A stretch of 64,000 bases of DNA. Source: Streptomyces sp. 846.5 (lineage in GTDB: Bacteria > Actinomycetota > Actinomycetes > Streptomycetales > Streptomycetaceae). Under the pieces are notes generated by a model. It worked only from the letters and a program-made list of their open reading frames with translations, made no database searches and was not told the DNA's origin. The stretch lies in the NCBI RefSeq assembly GCF_004365705.1, contig NZ_SOBN01000003.1:310001-374000 (forward strand), in the 5' to 3' direction. Position 1 is the first letter of the stretch, and each line of letters opens with the position of its first letter. Positions 42,889 through 52,140 of this stretch are shown here, one piece after another. The translations under genes were made by a program, and so were the position numbers.

Positions 42889-45639
42889 ATGACGCGCGTG
42901 GATGAGCTGTTCGGGCGTAGCGACGAGTGCACCGAGCTGCGTGCGGTGCTCGACCGCGCCCGACGCGGTATGGCGGCGGCGGTGGTGCTGCGCGGCGGTC
43001 CGGGTTCGGGCAAGACCGCGCTGCTGGACTACGTCCACCACGCCGCCGACCCGGAGTTCGAGGTGATGCGGTTCGACGCCGTCGAATCGGAGGCTGAGCT
43101 CAGCTACGCCGCTCTGCACCAGCTGCTGCTGCCCCACCTGGAACGCCTTTCCAAGATCCCCGAACTGCAGCGCAAGGTCCTCAGCCAGGTCTTCGGCATG
43201 GAACCGTCGAGCGCGCCCCCGGACCGCTTCCTGGTCGCCCTGGCCACGCTCGCCCTGGTCGGCACCCGCAGTGACCCGCGGCCGCTGCTGGTCATGGTCG
43301 ACGACGCCCACTGGATCGACCGGGAGTCCGCCGAGGTCCTGGTGTTCGCGGCCCGCCGGCTGTACGCGGACTCCGCCGCGATGGTGTTCGCCGCCCGCGG
43401 GACGGGCGACCGGACCGACCAGCTCGCCGACCTGCCCACGCTGGACGTCGACAGCCTCGCCGCCGAATCGGCTGCCGGGTTACTGGAATCGGCCGTGGGA
43501 ACCGCGGTCCGCCCGGACGTCAGCGCGCGCATCGTGGCCGGCACCGGCGGCAACCCGCTGGCCCTCATCGAGGTGGCCCGGGAACTGCGACCCGAGCAGC
43601 TCACCGGCGAGGTCCCGCTCCCCGACCCGATCCCGGTCGGCCGCGCCCTGGAGCGCGGCTACCTGCGCGAGGCGATGGCGCTGCCGGCCCGGACCCGTAC
43701 CCTGCTGCTGACCGCCGCGGCCGACCCCACCAACAGCCCCATCCTGTTGTGGCGGACCGGATCCGAGCTCGGCTTCGACGCCGGCGACATCGCCCCCGCC
43801 GAGGACCGCCGGCTCCTGGTCGTCGGCGACAGGATCAGGTTCCGCCACCCGCTGATCCGTTCGGCCCTCTACTACGGCGCCACGCTGGCCGCCCGGGTCG
43901 ACGTCCATGCCGCGCTGGCCGCCGCCACGGGAGAGCTCGGCGACGTGGACCAGCGGGCCTGGCACCTGGCCGCGGCCGCCACCGGGCCCGACGAGACGGT
44001 GGCCGCGGAACTCGAGCGTGCCGCGGCGCGGACCCGGGACCGCGGCGGCTGGACCAGCGCGTCCAGCCTGCTCGCCCGGGCGGCGACCCTGACCCCCGAC
44101 CCTCCGAATCGCGCTCGACGCCTGCTGCAGGCGGCAGCGGCCGGCGTCGTCGGCGGATCCTCCGGCCCCGCCCAGACCCTGCTGGACGAGGCCACCGCGC
44201 TGAGCGACGACCCCGGTCACCGGGGGATGGCCCTGCGGGTCCAGGCCCGGGTGCACCGACTGGCCGGGGCGCCGGGGGAGGCGACCGCCGACCTGCTGGC
44301 GGCCGCACGGACCTTGGGGCCGGTCGACATGCGCCTGGCCCGTGACGTCCTGGTCGAAGCACTGGTCCAGGCGACGATCAGCGCATGCCTCGCGCCCCGG
44401 GGCGCGACCGGCCTCGATGTCGCCGAGGCCGTCCGGTCCCTCCCGCTGCCTCCGGAACTTCCGGTGCACGCGGGCGACTTGATGCTCGAAGCGGACACCG
44501 CGCTGCACCTGGAGGGCCTGGCCCGGGCCACCCCGCTGTTCCAGGAGGCGATCGCGGCCGCGGCCGCCGAGCCGGCGACGGCTCCGGAGTTCTTCCAGAC
44601 TCTGGCCGCGGCCTGCTTCCACTCGGTCATGATCGGCGGCGACGTCACCCTGCATGAACTCGGGCGCCGGATGGAACAGGAAGCCGCCCGGCAGGGCTCG
44701 GTGATCCCGATGGCTCTCGCGCTCAGCTACAGCGCGCTGTCCGAACTCATCGCGGGGAATCTGGCGGAGTCCGAGCGCTACTTCGACCAGCGTGCCGCCC
44801 TGGAGGAGGCCCGCGGCGGCGAACTCCACCTCGGGAGCATGCTCATCGCCGCCTGGCGCGGGCAGGCCGAGGCGACCGCCCCGCTGCTGGAATCGGTCGC
44901 GGAGCAGGCGGCCCGAACAGGCCAGGGATACCAACTGGTCTATCGCGACTACGCGCGCTGCGTGCTCGCGCTGAGCCAGGGACGTTACCGGGACGCCCTG
45001 GTGAGCCTCGCTCCCCGGATGGGAGAGAGCTGCCAGATCAAGTTCGCGATCGTGGATCTGGTCGAGGCGGCCGTCCGCTGCGGAGAGGACCGGCGGGCGG
45101 CGGAACTGTGCGACCTGCTTGCCGGCCTCGCGGAACGGAACCCACTGCCGAGCCTGCGCGGGGACCTCGCCCGCGCGCAGGCGCTGACCTGCGACCGGGC
45201 CGATCAGGCGGAGGAGCTTTTTCTTACCGCTATCGAGCACCACGAGAACACCCGTGGTCCGGGCCACCGCGCCCGTAGCCACCAGCTCTACGGGGAGTGG
45301 CTGCGACGGGAGAAGCGCACCAAGGAGGCCCGCCGGCACCTGCGGACCGCCTACGACCTCTTCGACGCCATGGGCGCCGACGGCTACGCAGCCCGCACCG
45401 CGGAGGAGTTGTCGGCCACCGGAGCCCCCGTTCGGCCGAGGGAGACCCGGCGGCGGGGCGACGAACTGACGGCCCAGGAGGCCCGCGTCGCACGGCTGGC
45501 AGCCGGCGGCGCCACCAATGCCGAGATCGCCGGGCAGCTGTACCTCAGTACCCACACCGTCGACTACCACCTGCGCAAGGTCTTCCGGAAACTCGACGTC
45601 CACTCCCGGCGCGCCCTGCGCGAGCGCTACGGCAGCTGA
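42889..45639 (+). CDS. LAL-family (large ATP-binding LuxR) regulator
   Basis: 916 residues. Walker A GGPGSGKT is at 36-43, Walker B LLVMVDDAHW near 130, and a long TPR-like helical middle follows. The C-terminal LuxR HTH (about 850-910) contains LTAQEARVARLAAGGATNAE and STHTVDYHLRKVF. LAL proteins are signal-integrating activators of catabolic or biosynthetic genes. A start at GTG 42898 is also possible. The nearest divergent gene, the tautomerase, is a candidate target. Confidence 0.92.
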   Translation: MTRVDELFGRSDECTELRAVLDRARRGMAAAVVLRGGPGSGKTALLDYVHHAADPEFEVMRFDAVESEAELSYAALHQLLLPHLERLSKIPELQRKVLSQVFGMEPSSAPPDRFLVALATLALVGTRSDPRPLLVMVDDAHWIDRESAEVLVFAARRLYADSAAMVFAARGTGDRTDQLADLPTLDVDSLAAESAAGLLESAVGTAVRPDVSARIVAGTGGNPLALIEVARELRPEQLTGEVPLPDPIPVGRALERGYLREAMALPARTRTLLLTAAADPTNSPILLWRTGSELGFDAGDIAPAEDRRLLVVGDRIRFRHPLIRSALYYGATLAARVDVHAALAAATGELGDVDQRAWHLAAAATGPDETVAAELERAAARTRDRGGWTSASSLLARAATLTPDPPNRARRLLQAAAAGVVGGSSGPAQTLLDEATALSDDPGHRGMALRVQARVHRLAGAPGEATADLLAAARTLGPVDMRLARDVLVEALVQATISACLAPRGATGLDVAEAVRSLPLPPELPVHAGDLMLEADTALHLEGLARATPLFQEAIAAAAAEPATAPEFFQTLAAACFHSVMIGGDVTLHELGRRMEQEAARQGSVIPMALALSYSALSELIAGNLAESERYFDQRAALEEARGGELHLGSMLIAAWRGQAEATAPLLESVAEQAARTGQGYQLVYRDYARCVLALSQGRYRDALVSLAPRMGESCQIKFAIVDLVEAAVRCGEDRRAAELCDLLAGLAERNPLPSLRGDLARAQALTCDRADQAEELFLTAIEHHENTRGPGHRARSHQLYGEWLRREKRTKEARRHLRTAYDLFDAMGADGYAARTAEELSATGAPVRPRETRRRGDELTAQEARVARLAAGGATNAEIAGQLYLSTHTVDYHLRKVFRKLDVHSRRALRERYGS

Positions 45640-45661
45640 GCCGCTCTGAAAGCTCGTTGCC

Positions 45662-46764
45662 TCATGCCCCGGTGGGCAGTTCGACGATGATGCGGATCCC
45701 GCCGGCGGGGCGTGGGGCGAGGGTGATGGTTCCGTCGTGCGCCTGGGTGATGGTCTTGACGATGGCCAGGCCGAGGCCGACGCCCGCGTGGTAGGCGTGG
45801 GTGCGCTTGCTGCCGCGTTGGAACGGTTCGGTGAGTGTCGCGACCAACTCCGGGGTGAGCCTCTCGCCGGTGTTCTCCACCGTGAGCACCGCAGTCCCGG
45901 GCCGGACGCCGGAGTTCACCCACACGGTGCCCTGGTCCGGCAGATTGTGGACGATCGCGTTGTGCACGAGGTTCGTGGTCAACTGCAGCAGCAACGCAGG
46001 CGATCCGACCGTGGGGGTGATGTCGCCGCTGGTCTCGACGGTGACGCCGTGCTTCTCCGCGAGGGGGAGGAGCGTTTCGGTGGCCTCTCCGCCAGGAGGG
46101 ACAGGTCGACGTGTTCCGGGGTGAAGGACCGCTGGTCGGCGCGGCTGAGCAGGAGCAGCGCCTCAGTGAGGTCGATCGCCCGGGTGTTGACGGCGTGGAG
46201 GCGGTCGATGACCTCGCCGGTGTCCTGGGTCGCATCGGCGCGGGCCACGTCCAGCAGTGCCTGCGAGATCGCCAGCGGGGTGCGCAGCTCGTGCGAGGCG
46301 TTGGCCGCGAACCGCTGCTGTCCGGCGACGTGCGCTTCGAGCCGCGCGAGCATGGCGTCGAAGGCGTCGGCGAGTTCGCGGAACTCGTCCCTGCGGCCCG
46401 GCAGCCGGATCCGGTGGGAGAGCGACCGGGTGGTGGCCAGGCGGGTGGCGTCGGTGATGCGGGTCAGCGGGGCGAGCATCCGGCCGGCCAGGATCCACCC
46501 TCCCACCAGGCCGAAGACCAGCAGGAACGCGAATACTGCGGCCGCCCTCGGAGCGAAGACGCGCAGGAGGTTGGAGCGGACCGGAAAGACCCCGGTGGTG
46601 AGGTTGCCGGTGACCCTGGGGTCGATGAGAATCGCACGGTCGGGGACGTAACGCAGCAGGAACAGCCACACCGCCGCGAGCAGCAGGACGCCGGCGACCA
46701 GGAGGAAACCGGTGTAGCTGAGGGTGAGTTTGAGGCGAACGCTCAATCCGGGTGCTCTATCCAC
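45662..46764 (-). pseudogene. Sensor histidine kinase, frameshifted
   Basis: Two overlapping frames together make a full kinase of about 367 residues. The first (GTG 46764 downwards) has two membrane helices, HAMP, and the H-box AANASHELRTPL. The second (to 45662) has the N-box NLVHNAIVHN and GVGLGLAIV. The first frame breaks after VDLSLLAE: the minus strand reads GCGGAGAGGCC at about 46082-46092, where one more G would continue EEATETLLPLAEKHG. The start overlaps the response regulator stop. Either a recent inactivating deletion or a sequencing error. Confidence 0.85.
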
Positions 46765-47470
46765 GGTCCCCTCCCTCGTGTCCGTTGTATCCGTTGTGTC
46801 CGTTCTCCGGTTGGGTGTCGATGCGGTAGCCGACGCCCGGCACGGTGGCGATGATCCAGGGTTCGCCGAGGCGTTTGCGCAGGGCCGAGACGGTGATGCG
46901 GACGGCGTTGGTGAAGGGGTCGGCGTTCTCGTCCCAGGCGCGCTCCAGGATTTCCTCGGCGCTGACGACATCGCCCTCGGCGGCGACCAGGACTTCGAGT
47001 ACGGCGAACTGCTTCCGGGTGAGCGCGACATAGCGGCCGTGCCGGTAGACCTCTCTCCGGAACGGATCCAGCCGCAGGCCGGCGATCTCCCGCACCGGCG
47101 GCCTGTTGCGCGCACGCCTGCGGTCGAGCGCTCTGAGCCTGAGCACCAGCTCCCGGAGCTCGAACGGCTTGGTGAGGTAGTCGTCGGCGCCGAGTCCGAA
47201 CCCGGAGGCCTTGTCGTCCAGCCGGTCGGCTGCGGTGAGCATCAGGATCGGCATGCCGCTGCCGGAGCCGACGATGCGTTCGGCGATCTCGTCACCGGAC
47301 GGTCCGGGGACGTCGCGGTCGAGCACGGCGATGTCGTAGGCGTTGACGTCCAGCAGTTCCAGAGCGGTGTGGCCGTCACCTGCGATGTCGGCCGCGATCG
47401 CCTCCAGGCGCAGGCCGTCGCGGATGGCTTCCGCCAGAAAGGGCTCGTCCTCGACGATCAGCACACGCAT
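46757..47470 (-). CDS. OmpR-family response regulator
   Basis: 237 residues from ATG 47470. The receiver domain has VEDEPFLAEAI, the phosphoacceptor region DIAVLDRDVPGPSG, LTAADR and the Lys in YLTKPFELREL. The winged-helix C-terminal domain ends with VRITVSALRKRLG and GVGYRI. A short Asn/Gly/His tail follows. Its stop overlaps the kinase GTG by 8 bases. The divergent inverted repeat GTCGGCGT...ACGCCGAC (47500-47531) may be its own site. Confidence 0.93.
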   Translation of the reverse strand: MRVLIVEDEPFLAEAIRDGLRLEAIAADIAGDGHTALELLDVNAYDIAVLDRDVPGPSGDEIAERIVGSGSGMPILMLTAADRLDDKASGFGLGADDYLTKPFELRELVLRLRALDRRRARNRPPVREIAGLRLDPFRREVYRHGRYVALTRKQFAVLEVLVAAEGDVVSAEEILERAWDENADPFTNAVRITVSALRKRLGEPWIIATVPGVGYRIDTQPENGHNGYNGHEGGDRG

Positions 47471-47499
47471 GCACCCGATGCTACGAGCCGGCGCATATC

Positions 47500-47531
47500 G
47501 TCGGCGTATCGAAAATTCCATACACGCCGAC
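47500..47531. promoter_or_regulatory. Possible operator between response regulator and EEP gene
   Basis: Arms GTCGGCGT (47500-47507) and ACGCCGAC (47524-47531), 16 bases apart, lie centrally in the 87-bp divergent region. A response-regulator site is a reasonable guess. Confidence 0.4.
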
Positions 47532-47557
47532 AACACCGGGCCGCGTTGGCTGACGCC

Positions 47558-48595
47558 ATGTACGACACCAAGCCATCAGCGCCGACGACGAGCCGCATCC
47601 GCCGGGCGATACGCGCCGGCGCCAGGCCGGGGCCCTGGAAGCGCGGTCCGGTGCTCGCCGCGCTGGCGCTGCTGGTGGGGCTGCTCATGCTGCTGCACGC
47701 GGAGATTCCGAACCAGTGGACCGGGAACCTCGGCAGCCTGGTGGAGACCTTCCTGCCGTGGTTCGGCCTGATCGTCCCGGTGCTGCTGGCCGGGGCCCTG
47801 TGGCGCCGCTCCGCCTCCGCGACGGTCGCGCTGCTGCTGCCGGTCGCGGTGTGGCTGAACCTCTTCGGTGGGCTCCTCGGCGACAGGTCCCACCCGGGCG
47901 GCGACCTCACCGTGGTCGAGCAGAACGTCAACGCCGGCAACCCCGACCCGGCCCGTACCGCACGCGACCTGGCCGGCTCCGGTGCGGACCTGCTGGCCCT
48001 GGTGGAGCTGAGCCCGCAGGCCACGGGCGTGTACGAGCAGGACCTGGCGAAGGCGTACCCGTACCGCACGGTGCAGGGCACGGTCGGGCTCTGGAGCAGG
48101 CTGCCGCTGTCGGACACCCGGCCGATCGACATCATGGACTACGGGTCGCTGGCGGCCACCAAGCCGGTCGGCACAGAGCTGGCCGCGAACCGGGCGCTGC
48201 GCACCACGGTGACCACGGACCGCGGACCGCTGACGGTCTATGTGGCCCACCTGGGGTCCGTTCGGGTGATGCCCAGGGGAGGCTTCTGGACGGCCTCGCG
48301 GGACATCGGCGCGCAGGCGCTCGGCAGGGCCGTCGCCACCGATCCGAGCCAGCGGGTGGTGCTGCTCGGCGACCTGAACGGGACCATGGACGACCGCGCC
48401 TTCGTCGGCCTCACCTCGCAGCTGCGCTCGGTCCAGGTCGTGGCCGGTGACGGCTTCGGCTTCAGCTGGCCGGCGGATTTCCCGGTGGCGCGGATCGACC
48501 AGATCCTGGTCCGCGGCGTGCAGCCGGAGAGCTCGTGGGTACTGTCGGCCACTGGCAGCGACCATCTGCCGGTGGCGGCGGGAATCAACTGGTGA
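47558..48595 (+). CDS. Membrane-anchored endonuclease/exonuclease/phosphatase (EEP) protein
   Basis: 345 residues from ATG 47558. Three N-terminal membrane segments (about 32-110) precede an outward EEP domain with VVEQNVNAGN, the Glu region LLALVEL, VVLLGDLNGTMDD and GSDHLPVAA, so the DNA/D-x-N and SDH catalytic sites are present. Substrates may be nucleic acid or phospholipid. The long frame upstream shadows the response regulator. It is convergent with GH28, 6 bp apart. Confidence 0.87.
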   Translation: MYDTKPSAPTTSRIRRAIRAGARPGPWKRGPVLAALALLVGLLMLLHAEIPNQWTGNLGSLVETFLPWFGLIVPVLLAGALWRRSASATVALLLPVAVWLNLFGGLLGDRSHPGGDLTVVEQNVNAGNPDPARTARDLAGSGADLLALVELSPQATGVYEQDLAKAYPYRTVQGTVGLWSRLPLSDTRPIDIMDYGSLAATKPVGTELAANRALRTTVTTDRGPLTVYVAHLGSVRVMPRGGFWTASRDIGAQALGRAVATDPSQRVVLLGDLNGTMDDRAFVGLTSQLRSVQVVAGDGFGFSWPADFPVARIDQILVRGVQPESSWVLSATGSDHLPVAAGINW

Positions 48596-48601
48596 CTCTG
48601 A

Positions 48602-50053
48602 TCAGAGGCCGGGGAACGCGGGGAAGCTGCAGCTCGGCACGGTGCCGCTGCCGGAGGTCGAGGTGACCGTCACGCCAGTGCCGGACGGTGTGATGTTCGT
48701 CTTGTACACCTGGATGTTGGCGTCCTGGGCGGTGGTCTTGGTGCTGTCCAGCGAGATGTTCTCCAGCGTCAGGCCGAGCTTGTGGGACGAGTCGAAGCCG
48801 TCGAGCACCGACTGTCCGGAGGTGGAGTTGACCGCCTTGAGGCCGTCGACCGTGATGCCGGTGAAGACGGGGATCAGCGATCCGCTCGTGGTGGAGTAGA
48901 ACGGGTCGAAGTCCATCAGGTACTTGATGCCGGTCTCGCAGGTGTTGAGGTAGCTGACCTGGGAGACGGTGCCGCCGCGGGTGGGGTCGCTCTTGATCCG
49001 GATGCCGTTGTCGGAGCTGCTGCCGGTGCCGGAGCTGTCGGTGCCCTGGAGGGTGTTGTTCTCCATGAGCACGTTGGTGACGCCGTCGTTGGTCTCGCTG
49101 CCGATGGACAGGCCGTGGGTGCCGTAGCAGTGGGTGTTGGTGACGGTGATGTTCTTCGACGGCCCGTTCCCGGCCTTGACGGCGACGCAGTCGTCGCCGG
49201 TCTGGATGAAGGAGTTGGTGATGGTGACGTTGCTCGCGGCGTAGGGGTCGATGCCGTCGGTGTTCTTGGCCGTGGCGGGGTTGTCGATCCGCACGCCCCA
49301 GGCGGTGAAGCCGTCGGCGTTGCGGAACTCCACGTTGTAGAACGGCGAGTTGAGTAGGTCGACGTCGTAGAGCGTGAAGTTGTTCGCGCCGGCGACGACC
49401 AGGGCCGGGTTGTTCTGCTTCTTGCCGGAGCTCTTCGCGTCCAGGGCCAGCTGCCACCAGCTCTCGGACTTGCCGACCAGGGTGAGGTCGGCGCGTCCGT
49501 CGATCCGTCCCTGGTTCGCGGAGCCGGAGGTGGTACCCATGACGGCCGCGCCGGCTCCGGTCACGCTCAGGAACGGCAGACAGCCGCCGTCCTTGGAGGC
49601 CACCGTCCCGCAGGTGGGCTTGCCGGAGATCTGGTACTGGGCGGCGTTGCGCGAGGCGAACAGGGCCGCGCCGGAGGAGATGAGCAGTGTCTCTCCCTGA
49701 CGCACCGTCAATGGTGCAGCCAGAAAGGCGTTGTGACTCCCGGAGACGGCGAGCACCACGGCCTTGCCGCTGCCGACGCAGCTGTCCAGTGCGGACTGGA
49801 TCCGGGCCGTGTCCGGCGGGGTGGTCTCCTGGCCGGACGAGAAGGCCCGGCCGCTCGGCGTGGCCAGGGTCGAGGTGAGCGTGGCGCAGGTTCCGGGGAT
49901 CACCGGCTGGCTGACCTGCCGGGAGTCGCCGGTGGCGAGCTGGGCGGCCTGCGGCGTCCGCGCCGCCTGCGCGGGCCCGGCCAGGGCGAGGGTGGTGGCC
50001 AGCGCTGCGGCGGCAGCGGCCGCGCGGGTGGCCAGGGTGGTGGAGACTCGCAT
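48602..50053 (-). CDS. Secreted GH28 polygalacturonase
   Basis: 483 residues from ATG 50053, which has GAGGAGG 5 bases upstream. The signal peptide ends AQA. The right-handed helix domain carries the GH28 residues: N264-T265-D266 (NTDGID), D287-D288 (TGDDCVAVK), GTHGLSIGS and GIRIKSD. It hydrolyses pectin galacturonan. A 20-bp palindrome lies 19 bp upstream of the start and a second copy 155 bp further, implying dedicated regulation by a pectin-responsive repressor. Confidence 0.93.
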   Translation of the reverse strand: MRVSTTLATRAAAAAAALATTLALAGPAQAARTPQAAQLATGDSRQVSQPVIPGTCATLTSTLATPSGRAFSSGQETTPPDTARIQSALDSCVGSGKAVVLAVSGSHNAFLAAPLTVRQGETLLISSGAALFASRNAAQYQISGKPTCGTVASKDGGCLPFLSVTGAGAAVMGTTSGSANQGRIDGRADLTLVGKSESWWQLALDAKSSGKKQNNPALVVAGANNFTLYDVDLLNSPFYNVEFRNADGFTAWGVRIDNPATAKNTDGIDPYAASNVTITNSFIQTGDDCVAVKAGNGPSKNITVTNTHCYGTHGLSIGSETNDGVTNVLMENNTLQGTDSSGTGSSSDNGIRIKSDPTRGGTVSQVSYLNTCETGIKYLMDFDPFYSTTSGSLIPVFTGITVDGLKAVNSTSGQSVLDGFDSSHKLGLTLENISLDSTKTTAQDANIQVYKTNITPSGTGVTVTSTSGSGTVPSCSFPAFPGL

Positions 50054-50071
50054 CACAACCTCCTCTGAGCG

Positions 50072-50265
50072 GCATCTCATATATGAGATGCGGGGCACTC
50101 GCTGAATGGTGATTGTGTACACGACATTACGTCAAGGGTTCGGCGGCAGGAAAAAGTAGGCCTGTCCTGCGAAATCTTGGACCATGGAGACCATGCCTGG
50201 TCGGTGACCTGGCGCCGCCCGCCCCGCAGGGACTTGGCTCATGCAGCATCTGATATATGAGATGA
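50072..50265 (-). promoter_or_regulatory. GH28 promoter with two copies of a 20-bp palindrome
   Basis: GCATCTCATATATGAGATGC (50072-50091) is a perfect palindrome. GCATCTGATATATGAGATGA (50246-50265) is a near copy. Between them on the minus strand are TTGACG (50130-50135) and CACCAT (50106-50111), 18 bp apart. The proximal site would block early transcription. The AT-centred shape fits GntR/FadR-like or IclR-like operators. The 398-bp gap holds nothing else recognised. Confidence 0.75.
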
Positions 50266-50451
50266 CCGCTGGGGAACTTTCATGCGGTGGGCCGTCGGGG
50301 CTGGCCGTCAGTGTCGCCGAGCTCCCCAGCAGCACCAAAACGGGGGAGCTCTCATCCGCTACACTGCGACGCCTTTGTGTCGCGCACCCTCGGATCCAGG
50401 TGGGAGCAAGCGCGGGCAATCGGGGAGACTGCTGTCCGACGAGGGGAAACC

Positions 50452-51138
50452 ATGCGGCGTGCCGTTGTTCTGACGATCTGTTCGGGGATCTTGATCGCCA
50501 CCGCAGCGTGCGCCAAGCCCACGGCGGAGAACCCGGCGACGGCGCAGACGCCGCTCGTCGCCGTCACACCCCTGTCCCCCTCCACGAGTACGAGCCCGAG
50601 CGGCGGCAGCACAGCACCGCACTCCTGCCCGGACGGCGTTCAGCAGCAGACCCAGGGCGGGGCCTCACCCGCGGCCGGCAGCAGCACCTCTGACGACGCC
50701 ACGCAGGCGCAGGCCCTCGCGCAGGCCGTCGGCAACGAGGAGTTCAACGCCACCTACGCCGGCATCTTCGGCACCGTCATCGACGGCTACCTGCCAGGCC
50801 GGACAGCGCTCTGCGTCACCGACGTGGCGCGTGGGAAGCTGCTCGCCCAAGCAGCCAAGCACGCCACCCCGGCCATCGACCTCAGCCGACTCGACATCTT
50901 CCCCTGCCGCTACTCCGAGAGCACGCTGCAGACGGCCGTCCGCAGGCTCATGGCCCACAGCGGCCCGACGATCGCCGGCTTCCCCGTCTACCAGATCGGC
51001 CCCGCCACGAACCACTCCGGCATCCAGCTGGAGACCAGCCAGGCAGGCACCACCTCAGCCGCCCTGCGCCAGAACCTCGCCTCGCAACTGGGCAGCATCG
51101 CCTTCACCATCACCAAGGGCGAGCAGGCGGCCGGCTGA
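50452..51138 (+). CDS. Probable lipoprotein, unknown function
   Basis: 228 residues from ATG 50452, with GAGGGG 7 bases upstream. The leader MRRAVVLTICSGILIATAAC ends in a lipobox-like TAAC, so Cys20 should be lipidated. A Thr/Ser/Pro linker follows, then a soluble domain with NEEFNATYAGIFGTVIDG, two Cys (TALCVTD, FPCRYS) that may form a disulfide, and TSSALR-like repeats. No family was recognised. The distal GH28 operator copy lies 187 bp upstream. Confidence 0.75.
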   Translation: MRRAVVLTICSGILIATAACAKPTAENPATAQTPLVAVTPLSPSTSTSPSGGSTAPHSCPDGVQQQTQGGASPAAGSSTSDDATQAQALAQAVGNEEFNATYAGIFGTVIDGYLPGRTALCVTDVARGKLLAQAAKHATPAIDLSRLDIFPCRYSESTLQTAVRRLMAHSGPTIAGFPVYQIGPATNHSGIQLETSQAGTTSAALRQNLASQLGSIAFTITKGEQAAG

Positions 51139-51173
51139 CAGCACGAACCAAGCCGAAGAAGGCCTGCCCGTCG

Positions 51174-51431
51174 TCACTCGTAGTGGTAGCGGCACTGCGC
51201 GATGAGTACGGAGTCCTCAGTGACCTTGTAGATCAGTCGGTGCTCGTCGCTGATGCGGCGTGACCAGTAGCCCTGGAAACCGTGCTTGAGCGGTTCCGGC
51301 TTACCGATGCCTTCGTTGCCGTTTCGGGCGATGTCTGCGATGAGGGTGTTGATCCGCTTCAGGGCCTTCCGGTCCTGGAGCTGCCACCACAGGTAGTCCT
51401 CCCAGGCACGGGAGGCGAAGGTGAGCTTCAC
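51174..51431 (-). CDS. yoeB: YoeB-type mRNA interferase toxin
   Basis: 85 residues, family length. It shows FASRAWEDYLWWQLQD, the catalytic Glu region GKPEPLKH, the Arg/His stretch WSRRISDEHRLIYKV and the end CRYHYE. YoeB cuts mRNA on the ribosome. Its ATG overlaps the antitoxin stop by four bases (51428-51431). Confidence 0.95.
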   Translation of the reverse strand: MKLTFASRAWEDYLWWQLQDRKALKRINTLIADIARNGNEGIGKPEPLKHGFQGYWSRRISDEHRLIYKVTEDSVLIAQCRYHYE

Positions 51432-51685
51432 TCGTCGATCGCCAACTCGCGCACCGCGCCTCCACCGTTCTCCAACTCGTCGATGGAAGCGAGCAGTCGG
51501 CGGGCGTTCGCAGGGCTTCGTAGCAGGTAGGCCGTCTCCTTGAGGGACTCGTAGTCCGCCAGGGAGACTATGACGACGGGATCGTGTCCGGCTCGGGTGA
51601 TAACGACCTCTTCGCGGTCGTCATTGACGGAGTTGAGCACCTCGGCGTACCGCGCGCGCGACTCGGAATACGTCATCGTCTTCAT
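51428..51685 (-). CDS. yefM: YefM-type antitoxin
   Basis: 85 residues from ATG 51685, with GGAAGGGG 6 bases upstream. The sequence MKTMTYSESRARYAEVLNSV and VVIVSLADYESLKETAYLLR are hallmarks of YefM. It binds YoeB and represses the operon, probably at the GTAC-containing inverted repeat just upstream. Confidence 0.95.
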   Translation of the reverse strand: MKTMTYSESRARYAEVLNSVNDDREEVVITRAGHDPVVIVSLADYESLKETAYLLRSPANARRLLASIDELENGGGAVRELAIDE

Positions 51686-51701
51686 GGTCGCCCCTTCCTT
51701 G

Positions 51702-51721
51702 ACGTACAAGAAAGCGTACGT
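51702..51721. promoter_or_regulatory. Likely YefM operator
   Basis: ACGTAC (51702-51707) and GTACGT (51716-51721) are inverted repeats 8 bases apart, directly upstream of yefM. Known YefM operators also contain GTAC-cored palindromes. Confidence 0.6.
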
Positions 51722-52140
51722 GAGCGCCGCGGTCGCGGCAAGTGTGATCACCGCAGGCAGGGGTCGATCTTCGTGTTCCTTGCCTGCGCATGCGAAACGC
51801 CGCCGTTCGCGTCTCCCCTGGGGGAAGACAGGAACGGCGGCGCCCCAGTGCTACACCGAGGGTCGGCTGGCTTGACCTGACCCGTGGCGTACCTAGATGT
51901 CGAAGTAGAGTACAAACAAGCCTCTGAACTGCAGCTATGTGTCGATTGTGGGGGCCGGTGCACAACCGGTGCACATCTGAACCTGGATCCACAGAGCCGT
52001 ATTCGGTGAGTGCGGCTCTGTGATTTTCGGAGCGGATTCGGCGGTCCTCTTGCTGGTGGGCATGGGTGATTGCCGGGTGGCCGTCCCGGTGGCGGGGTCT
52101 CCGTGGTCCTTGGTCGTGGGTGGTCGGGTGGGCTCGTCGG
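51722..52140. other. Non-coding stretch between yefM-yoeB and the IS1380-family transposase
   Basis: It holds a hairpin at 51798-51842 (CGCCGCCGTTC with GAACGGCGGCG), a 9-bp direct repeat CCGGTGCAC (51955-51963 and 51966-51974), and a 10-bp hairpin CACAGAGCCG / CGGCTCTGTG (51990-52022) just past the transposase stop. The last may belong to the end of the insertion sequence. No gene was recognised. Confidence 0.5.

Noticed and set aside
46082..46092. Programmed frameshift in the histidine kinase
   Set aside because: There is no slippery homopolymer or stimulatory structure, and kinases of this family are not known to use one. Deletion or sequencing error is simpler.
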